Assembly (NCBI RefSeq): GCF_027941775.1
Contig: NZ_CP115917.1
Coordinates: 2,337,001 to 2,401,000 of the forward strand
Direction of reading: 5' to 3'
From: Tenacibaculum pacificus
GTDB lineage: Bacteria > Bacteroidota > Bacteroidia > Flavobacteriales > Flavobacteriaceae
Length of the DNA stretch: 64,000 nucleotides
The position numbers were made by a program, and so were the translations under genes. A model generated the notes under the pieces. It ran no database searches. It was not told the origin of the DNA and worked only from the letters and a program-made list of their open reading frames with translations. This document shows, in pieces, positions 24,829 through 36,800 of this stretch. The number at the start of each line of letters is the position of its first letter. Position 1 is the stretch's first letter.

Positions 24829-27800
24829 ATGAAAAAAATATTATTTATATTTATATATATATATACTAATCTACTTTTTTCTCAATTAAGTAGTGTACAT
24901 TATTTACCTCCATTAAAACAAGGTTCAAATAATCAAGCTATAAAACAACAAGCTTTTTATCTTTCAACTCCAGAAATTTTAGCTTTTGATATTAATGTTT
25001 TTCAAGGAACAAATACAACAGCTGTTGCAACTCTTAATATCTCAAATACCTCGCCAGGGCAATACAATATTGCTGATGGTGATAATAACATTACACTTGT
25101 AACAAACGCAAATACAGGAATTCCACTTTCGAATAGTGGTTTACGTTTTGAATCTGTAAATGGCGAAAAATTTTATGTTAACTACAGAGGAAGATCACAA
25201 TCTCAAGCAACATCTTTAACATCAAAAGGAGACAAAGCTTTAGGTACTTCATTTAAATGGGGAGGTAGACCAAATTATGGTAATGGTCACATATCGTTAA
25301 ATGCAACATTAGGTATTATGGCTACACAAGATGGTACAACTACCATCAACATATTTAATTATGGTAGTGATTGTGAATTTAGACTGCAAGGTGATGATGA
25401 TGGTATTACTGATAATAGTCTTACAATTACCCTTACTAAAGGTCAAACTTATGTGCTAGAAGCATATAGAAATGCCACTGTTGCAAATATTGATTGTTGG
25501 CTAGGTGCTAGTATTCAATCTGATAAAAAAATAGCGATATCAAATGGAAACCTAAACGGAGCTCCGAGGATTAATACTAATAGTAGAGATGCATCAATTG
25601 ATCAACCTGTTCCTGAAAATTTATTAGGTAGAGATTATATTTTTATCCGAGGAAATGGTGTAGATGATATAGAAACTCCTATTATTATTGCAACCCAAAA
25701 TAATACTGATATATTAGTTGATAATGTTGTTGTTAAAACACTAAATACTGGTGAATATTATGTTATTGATGGTAGTAATTATACACCTGCAAGTGTTGGT
25801 GGTAATATGTATGTTACAACGACTAAAGAAGTTTATGCTTATCAATATTTATCAGGAGCTAGTGGAATACACACTGGAGGACTAAATTTTATTGCACCAG
25901 TTAATTGCCTGTTACCTGATAAATTAAGTAATATTTCAAATATTAGAGATGTAGACGGTAAAAACTTTAATGGAGGAATTACTATTATAGCATCAACAAG
26001 TACTCCTAATGCAAATATAATTGTTACAGATAATACAGGTATTAAAGCACTAACAAATGAACATAGTTTAGGTGCAAATCTAGATTGGAAAACATTTTAC
26101 ATACCTAATCTTACAGGTAATGTTTCTGTTCAATCGACAGGTCCTATTGCTGTAGGTTTTTTAGGTGTTAGTGGAGCTGCAGGAATTGCAGGTTATTTTT
26201 CTGGTTTTGATACCGTCCCCATTGTTGAACTAGATATAACTGGAGGTGGTTGTTTACCTGGTGCTGATGTATTTGAAGTTTCAGCAAATTTTGATGCTTA
26301 TCAATGGTTTCAAAATGGAATAGAAATACTCGGAGCAACTACAAATGTATTTACTCCAACAGAACCTGGAGGTTTTTACGTAAAAGTAACTAAAGGAACT
26401 TGTACTTATAACTCAGGAATACTATCAGTATATAATTGTGATCCTGAAATATTGATAAAAAAAACAGTAGACAATTCAACAGCAATAGAAGGTGATCTTG
26501 TTACGTTTACAATAACTGTTGAACATCTTGGAATTAATCCTGTAACCAATTTAGTTATAGAAGATTTACTACCATCAGAATTAAATTTTCAAACAGTAAC
26601 ACCTAGCTTTGGAACATGGACAGCTCCTAATTGGATTATTGGAGATATGTTTAGTGGAGAAATACATACTTTAATAGTTAAAGCAATAGTTAACGAAGTT
26701 CCTACAGGAATTACTGTTACAAATACTATTAACAATACACAAACAGAAGTTGAAGCTGATGTTTTAACTGATGACCCAACAGAAGATATTACCATCATAA
26801 ATAATGAACTTACAATCACTAAAACCGACCAAGCTCCAACAGATGGAAGTTATGATACTGTAGGTGAAAAAATCACCTATAACTTTGTTGTAACAAATAC
26901 AGGTAGCCAAATTATACCTAATGTTACTATTTCTGATATAAATATTGATGCAGGTAGCTTATCTCCTACTTCTGTAAGCAATTTAGCTATTGGAGCTGTT
27001 ACTAACTTTACTGCAACACATACTATTACACAAGCTGATATCGAAGCTGATCAAGTTATAAATACTGCTACTGTACAAGGAACTTTATCTAACGGATTTA
27101 TAATTTCAAGTACTTCTGATGATCCTGATACCGGAACTTTAGGTGATGCTACAATTACTCCTATTGATCAAAAAGGAGAATTAGTCTTAGAAAAAATAGC
27201 ACAACCTGCACTAGATGGATTATACGATACTTTAGGTGAAGAAATAACTTATGAATTAACAGTAAAAAACACAGGAAATGTAAGTTTAAATAACATTACT
27301 ATTACTGATTTAAATATTGATGTAGGAAGTTTAACACCAGCAACAATAGCAAATTTACCTGCAGGAGCGTCGGCTATTTTTACAGCAAAACATACTATTG
27401 TTCAAGTAGATTTTGATAATGGTAATGTTACAAATACTGCAACTGTTAGCGGTACTGAAGTTATAGAAGGAACACTAATAACTGATACCTCTGATGACCC
27501 TACAACAATAGCTTTAAATGACGCTACTATTGTTACTGTTCCTCAATTTGGACAATTAGAAGTAACAAAAATAAGCGACAACCAAACTAATGGACCTTAT
27601 AACACATTAGGACAAACTATAAAATATACAATTATTGCCAAAAGTATTGGAAATGTTACATTAACAAACATAAATGTTGTAGATCCGAATGCCGATACAG
27701 TTACCTTAATTAATACAACAGGTACTGATACTGCTACAGATAACATTGTCGATAGTATGATGCCTAATGATACCGCTACTTTTGAAGCAACTCATATAGT

Positions 27801-30800
27801 CACACAAGAAGATTTAGATAATTCCGAAGTTATAAACACAGCTACTGTAGGAGCTCAAGACCCTAGTACGGGAAGTGTTACTGATTTATCTGATGATCCA
27901 ACAGACAATACAACTACAACTAATGATCCAACAATAGTTCCTTTAATTTCAGTACCAGAAATATCAGTAACAAAAACAGCTGATGACGATAGTAATGTAA
28001 AAGAAGGACAAATAATTACCTATACCTATACCATAACTAATACTGGTAATGTTACTTTTGATGATATAAGTCTTTCTGATATTCATTCTGGTACAGGTGC
28101 ATTAGGTACTATTACTTTACAAAGTACTTCTGGTATTGATGATGGACTTGATAATATTGTTAATCAATTGGCTCCTACTCTAAATGCTATATGGACAGCA
28201 ACTTATACAATAACTTCTTCAGATATTACAAATCAAACAGATATTACAAATACTGTTACTGTAAGTACTACACCTAAAACAGGTACTATAACTCCTGCTG
28301 ATCTTATAGCTACAGAGGTTGTAACTGTTAATCCTGAAGAAATCATTTGTTCTAACACTACTTTAGCACATAATTTAACTGCTGATGTTAATCCCTCTGT
28401 TACATCATTTAGTTGGTCTGCAACTGATACTCCGTATATTTTAGGAGAAACAAGTACTACATCAACAAATACAAATATTACTGATACATTAATAAATATA
28501 GGTACAGCAAATCAAGATGTAGTGTACACTATTATTGCTAAAAATGCTAGTAATGATGTAGTAGATACTTATACATATAAAGTTACAGTACAACCTTCAC
28601 CTAATGTATTAAATACAAATCAATCTTTAAATATATGTACAGGAGGTTCTTTAAATGAAAACTTAAGTGCAGATATTGATAATTTTAATAGTGGAGTTAC
28701 TTTTTCTTGGTCAGCTACTGATAATTCAAATATTACAGGAGAAACCACTACGAATAGTACAAGTAATAAAATTGAAGATACATTAATTAATACTTCTACA
28801 AGTCCTCAAGATGTTATTTATACTATTACTCCTACTGCTACAATCAATAATTGTACAGGATCTATCTACACTATTACAGTAACAGTTGCTCCTTCAATTA
28901 CATTACCAACAGATGGAACTGCAACTGTAAGTTGTATTGCAAATGCGACACAACCAACTGTACCTATTGTAAATGATATCAATGGAAATCCGATTACACC
29001 TGTAATATCTCAAAATACAAGCCCTACTTGTGAGGGTGAAAAAATATATACCTATACATATACTGATTGCTCAGGAAATGTATCAATTTATAAATTTACT
29101 TATACTATCGATTTAACTACCGCGCCAATTATTTCAGCTGCAGATGGTCAAAGCGATGTAGAATGTTTAGCATCTGCAACTACTCCAACACCTCCAACAG
29201 GAATCAAAGATACCTGTGGAAATGATATAAATCCCGTATTAGTTTCAACAATTGATACACCAAACTCGATTACTTGTGAAGGAACAAGAGTTTATAATTA
29301 TACCTATACCGATTGTTCTGGATTAGTAACTCCGTGGAAATTCACCTACACAATCGACTTAATTACTGCGCCAATTATTTCAACTGCAGATGGTCAAAGC
29401 GATGTAGAATGTTTGGCTGATACAACTACTCCAACACCTCCAACAGGAATTAAAGATGCCTGTGGAAATGATATAAGTGCAGTGTTAATTTCAACAATTG
29501 ATACACCAAACTCGATTACTTGTGAAGGAACAAGAGTTTATAATTATACCTATACCGATTGTTCTGGATTAATAACTCCGTGGAAATTCACCTACACAAT
29601 CGACTTAATTACTGCGCCAATTATTTCAACTGCAGATGGTCAAAGCGATGTAGAATGTTTGGCTGATACAACTACTCCAACACCTCCAACAGGAATTAAA
29701 GATGCCTGTGGAAATGATATAAGTGCAGTGTTAATTTCAACAATTGATACACCAAACTCGATTACTTGTGAAGGAACAAGAGTTTATAATTATACCTATA
29801 CCGATTGTTCTGGATTAATAACTCCGTGGAAATTCACCTACACAATCGACTTAATTACTGCGCCAATTATTTCAACTGCAGATGGTCAAAGCGATGTAGA
29901 ATGTTTGGCTGATACAACTACTCCAACACCTCCAACAGGAATTAAAGATGCCTGTGGAAATGATATAAGTGCAGTGTTAATTTCAACAATTGATACACCA
30001 AACTCGATTACTTGCGAAGGAACAAGAGTTTATAATTATACGTATACCGATTGCTCAGGATTAGTTACTCCGTGGAAATTCACCTACACAATCGACTTAA
30101 TTACTGCGCCAATTATTTCAACTGCAGATGGTCAAAGCGATGTAGAATGTTTGGCTGATACAACTACTCCAACACCTCCAACAGGAATTAAAGATGCCTG
30201 TGGAAATGATATAAGTGCAGTGTTAATTTCAACAATTGATACACCAAACTCGATTACTTGTGAAGGAACAAGAGTCTACAATTATACTTATACCGATTGC
30301 TCAGGATTAGTTACTCCGTGGAAATATACTTATACTATCGACTTAATTACTGCGCCAATTATTTCAACTGCAGATGGTCAAAGCGATGTAGAATGTTTGG
30401 CTGATGCAACTACGCCAACACCTCCAACAGGAATTAAAGATGCCTGTGGAAATGATATAAGTGCAGTGTTAATTTCAACAATTGATACACCAAACTCGAT
30501 TACTTGTGAAGGAACAAGAGTCTACAATTATACTTATACCGATTGCTCAGGATTAGTTACTCCGTGGAAATATACTTATACTATCGACTTAATTACTGCG
30601 CCAATTATTTCAACTGCAGATGGTCAAAGCGATGTAGAATGTTTGGCTGATGCAACTACGCCAACACCTCCAACAGGAATTAAAGATGCCTGTGGAAATG
30701 ATATAAGTGCAGTGTTAATTTCAACAATTGATACACCAAACTCGATTACTTGTGAAGGAACAAGAGTTTATAATTATACGTATACCGATTGCTCAGGATT

Positions 30801-33800
30801 AGTTACTCCGTGGAAATATACTTATACTATCGACTTAATTACTGCGCCAATTATTTCAACTGTAGATGGTCAAAGCGATGTAGAATGTTTGGCTGATGCA
30901 ACTACGCCAACACCACCAACAGGAATTGTGGATGCTTGTGGAAATTCAGTTATTGCTGTTTTAGTTTCAACAATTGATACACCAAATTCGATTACTTGCG
31001 AAGGAACAAGAGTTTATAATTATACGTATACCGATTGCTCAGGATTAGTTACTCCGTGGAAATATACCTACACTATCGACTTAATTACTGCGCCAATTAT
31101 TTCAACTGTAGATGGTCAAAGCGATGTAGAATGTTTGGCTGATACAACTACTCCAACACCTCCAACAGGAATTGTGGATGCCTGTGGAAATGATATAAGT
31201 GCAGTGTTAATTTCAACAATTGATACACCAAACTCGATTACTTGTGAAGGAACAAGAGTTTATAATTATACTTATACCGATTGCTCAGGATTAGTTACTC
31301 CGTGGAAATATACTTATACAATCGACTTAATTACTGCGCCAATTATTTCAACTGCAGATGGTCAAAGCGATGTAGAATGTTTGGCTGATGCAACTACGCC
31401 AACACCACCAACAGGAATTGTGGATGCTTGTGGAAATTCAGTTATTGCTGTTTTAGTTTCAACAATTGATACACCAAATTCGATTACTTGCGAAGGAACA
31501 AGAGTTTATAATTATACGTATACCGATTGCTCAGGATTAGTTACTCCGTGGAAATATACCTACACTATCGACTTAATTACTGCGCCAATTATTTCAACTG
31601 CAGATGGTCAAAGCGATGTAGAATGTTTGGCTGATACAACTACTCCAACACCTCCAACAGGAATTGTGGATGCCTGTGGAAATGATATAAGTGCAGTGTT
31701 AATTTCAACAATTGATACACCAAACTCGATTACTTGTGAAGGAACAAGAGTTTATAATTACACGTATACTGATTGCTCAGGATTAGTTACTCCGTGGAAA
31801 TATACCTACACTATCGATATTCCTACTTTTACGATTAACCAAACTAATGGAATATCAACAGTAAATAATATTATTAATGCAATTCAACCAACAGCTCCTA
31901 TTGTAGAAGATGTTTGTGGAAATAATATTATTCCAGTAATTACAGAAAATACATCTCCTATTTGTGATGGTACTAAAATATACACCTTTACATACACTGA
32001 TTGCTCAGGAAATACGGATGTATACACCTACACCTATACTATCGATGTAACCTCAACTTTAAACATTTCAGATACATCAAAAATAATATGTAGTAATACA
32101 TCTTTAACATCAGACCTTACTAATTTAACAAGTCTTACTGATGTTACATTTGAATGGTTAGCCACAACAAATCCGAATATAAGTGGTGCTTTAAATGGTA
32201 ACGGAACAATATTAAACGATAACCTAAAAAACATCTCTGGAAATAATCAAGATATAATATATACAATTACTCCTTTTAATAGCGACGGTTGTAAAGGTGA
32301 TACATTTAAATATACAGTAACTGTTAATCCAGAACCTTTTAATGCAATAGCTCCTACAGATATTACTTGTAACGGAATCTCTTTAAATCATGATTTAAAA
32401 ACAGATGTAAATATTACCAATACTACATTTTCTTGGGTAGCTTCACTAAATACAAATGTTACAGGGCAAACAACAACAGTTTCTAATACAACTAGTATTA
32501 CAGATACATTAATAAATACGACTCAAAATACACAAACAATCGTATACACAATAACACCAACTTCTAACAATAGTTGCGTAGGAATACCTTATACATATAC
32601 TGTAAATGTTAGTCCAAAAACAGAAATAGCTGTCACAAAAATAGCTATACCTGCTTTAGACGGAAGTTATAATACATTAGGAGAAATTATTGAATATCAA
32701 ATTACAGTACAAAACAAAACAAATACTGATGTTAACAATGTTACTATTACTGATGCAAATGCAAACACAGGTAGTATTACACCATCATTAGTAACTACAA
32801 TTGCACCATTAGCAAGTACAGTTTTTAACGCTTCGCATACAATTACTCAAGCAGATTTAGATGCAGGAAAAGTAATAAACAGTGCTATAGCTACAGTAAG
32901 CGATTCTTGCGGAACAATAACTACTAGTAATTCTGATGATCCTAATACGGTAAATCCTAATGATGATACGATTACATTATTAGATCAAAATCCATCAATA
33001 TCATTCGATAAAATAGTTACTTTTAATGATGAAAATAACGATGGTACACCTCAACAAGGGGAAACATTAACTTATAATTTTACCGTAACTAATATAGGAA
33101 ATGTAACGTTAAGTTCTATTTTAATAAACGATCCTTTAATTAACGTTAACGGATCATTAGCTAGTTTAGCTCCTCGAGCTACAGATACTACATCATTTTT
33201 TGCAACCTATACAATTACTCAAGCAAATATCGATGCAGGAAGTATCACAAATTCAGCAACTATTACGGCAACTTCACCAAGTGGTACAGTTATAACTGAT
33301 ACTTCGGATGACCCTAACGACTCAACAAATAATGATGTCAATGGAGATGGTGAACCTGATGATACAACCATATTTACATTTATTGAAAAACCAATATTAA
33401 CGCTATCAAAAACAGGAGTTTTTATAGATGCTAATGGCGATAATTTAGCACAAGTTGGCGAAACAATAATTTATACTTTTGATGTTACAAACACAGGAAA
33501 TGTTACTATTTCTGATATTTTAATAACAGATCCGATAGTAGCCGTTACTGGTAACGCAATAACCTTAGCTCCAAATCAAACCAATAGTACTGCTTTTACA
33601 GCTAATTATGTATTAACTCAAAATGATATAAATAACGGAACTATTACCAATACTGCAACTGTATCAGGAACATCTCCAAACGGAACAATTATTACTGATA
33701 CTTCAGATGACCCTACAACAACTGCTGATAATGATGCTACAATAACAACATTATCTCAAAATTCTCAATTATCATTATTAAAAACGGCTCAGTTTAATGA

Positions 33801-36800
33801 TGAAAATCAAAATGGATTTCCTAACGAAGGAGAAACAATTACATACATTTTTGATATCAGAAATACAGGTAATGTTTCTATCACTAACATCACTATAAAT
33901 GATCCTAAAGCAACGGTAAATGGAGGTTCAATCGATTTAAATCCAAATCAAACTGACAACACTACTTTTACTGCTACTTATACCATAACATTAGCAGATA
34001 TCAATTCAGGAAATACAACTAATAGTGCAACTGTATCAGGTACAAATCCTTCAGGAAATAGTATTACTGATATTTCTGATGATCCTACAAACACAACAAA
34101 TATCGATTTAAATAATGATGGAGATCCTGATGATGCAACCATTACTACTTTAGTTGCTAATCCAAAAATGAGTGTTACTAAAACAGGTGTTTTTCAAGAT
34201 GAAAATGGCGATGGAATAACACAAGTAGGTGAAACAATAGTATATACTTTTAATGTTAGCAATACAGGAAATGTTACTATTTCGAATATCATAATAACAG
34301 ATCCTTTAGTAAGCATTTCGGGAACGCCAATAACTTTAAATCCTTTAGAAAACAATAGCACAATGTTTACGGCTGTTTATACAATTAATCAATTAGATAT
34401 TGATACAGCAACGATTATCAATACTGCAATTGTAAACGGACAAAGTCCTAATGGCGATACTATTACTGATACTTCGGATGACCCTAATAATCCAACAGAT
34501 AATGATACAAATGGTGATGGTGAACCTGATGATACAACTATTACAACTTTACCAGTTAAAGGAAGTATTAGTTTAACAAAAGAATCGTTACCTGCAACAG
34601 ATTTAAGTTATGATACTGTTGATGAAAAAATCACCTATAAATTAATTGTAACTAACACAGGAAACACCACATTAACAAACATCAATATAACTGATAGTAA
34701 TGCTGATATAGGAAGTATAAACCCAGCTACAATTTCCGAAATAATACCAGGAGCTAGTACAATTATCAATGCAGAACATACTATTACAAAAAATGATTTA
34801 AACAATGGTTTTGTTAAGAATACGGCTAATGTTATGGCTACAGATCCTTCTTTAAATATTATTGAAGATACTTCTGATGACCCTAATAACCCAACAGATA
34901 ATGATACAAATAATGATGGTGAACCTGATGATATAACAAATACTGTATTATCTCAAAAGCCAGCAATATCACTAGAAAAAATAGCCATTTTTAATGATGA
35001 AAATGGTGATAACTTTCCGCAAGTAGGAGAAACAATAACCTATAATTTTAATATAACAAATACAGGAAACATAACAATAAATAACATCACTATTACAGAT
35101 CCTTTAGTAACAGTAAATGGTGGACCAATTACATTAACCTCAGCAGAAACAAATAACAATACATTTTATGCTGAATATGTAATTACTCAATCAGATATCG
35201 ATTTAGGAATTATTACCAATACAGCTACCGTAAACGGAGAAGCTATCAATGGAAATAATGTAACCGATACTTCTGATGATCCAAATAACACAACTAATAA
35301 TGATATAAATAATGATGGTGAACCTGATGATACAACTATTACGACTTTAGCTAATAATCCAGAATTAACATTATTAAAAACAGGTGTTTTTATAGATACT
35401 AATAATGACGGATTAGCTCAAGTAGGAGAACAAATTAAATATATTTTTGATGTATCTAACACAGGAAACGTTACTATTTCTAACATTAATATAACAGATG
35501 CGATTGTTACAGTTTCTGGAAATCCAATAACATTAATTCCTGGAGAAACAAATAGTACTACTTTTACAGCTATCTACACATTAACTTTAGCTGATGTAAA
35601 TACTGGTAATATTATTAACACAGCAACTGTTAACGGAACAACTCCTTCGGGAAATAATATTGTAGATACTTCTGATGATCCAACAACAACAGATGATAAC
35701 GATGCGACAATAACAACACTTATTAGAACTCCTAAATTAGAGCTATACAAAGTAGGAACTTTTAATGATGAAAACGGAGATGGAAATCCTCAAACAGGGG
35801 AAACTATTTCTTATACTTTTGATATTAGAAACGTTGGTAATGTTACTATTACTAATATTATTGTTACAGATCCTATTGTTACAGTTTTAGGAGGAGCTAT
35901 TACTTTAAATCCTTCTGAAGTAAATAACACTCATTTTTCAGCTATTTATACCATTACTCAACAAGATATCGATGCAGGAAGCTTAACAAATACAGCAATT
36001 GCAACAGGTCTTGATACTGATGGTGGAATTGTTTCTGATGTAAGTGATTATTCTGATGATCCTAACAATCCTAATAATATCGATTTAAACGGAGATGGAG
36101 ATCCAGATGATCCTACAGTAACAAGTCTTACAGGAAATCCTCAATTAAATTTAAACAAAACAGCCATATTTAACGATATTGATGGAAACGGATTTGCAAA
36201 TGTAGGCGAAACAATCAATTATATATTTACTGTTACCAACTCAGGAAACTTAACTATAAGTAATATCAATATTTCAGATCCATTAGTAAACGTTAGCGGA
36301 ATGCCAATAACATTACTTCCTTCTGAAACTGACAATACTACATTTAGTGCAACATATACATTAACTCAGTTTGATTTAGATAAAGGAACTATAACCAATA
36401 GTGCCATAGTTAAAGGACAAAATCCTAATGGTTCTATTATTTCTGATACTTCGGATGATCCTAATAATAGTACAAATGTAGATAATAACAATGATGGTAA
36501 TCCTGATGATGCTACAGTTTCAATATTAAACACAAAAGAAAGCATCAGTATAACAAAAGAAACTTTACCAGCTACCGATGGAGCTTACGACACAATAGAT
36601 GAACAAATAAACTACGCTATTATTATTACTAACACAGGTAATGTAACGCTTAGTAATATTGTTATTTCTGATACAAATGCTGATGCAGGAAGTATTTTTC
36701 CTGATACAATAACGACACTTGCACCAGGTGAAAGTATAAACGCAGTAGCAATTCATACAATTACTCAAACCGATTTAAATACAGGAGTTGTTTTAAATAC

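Noticed and set aside
29104..31809. CRISPR array
   Set aside because: The 246-bp units are in frame, protein-coding and have no short repeat/spacer pattern; the tRNA-Asp triplet is likewise not a CRISPR.
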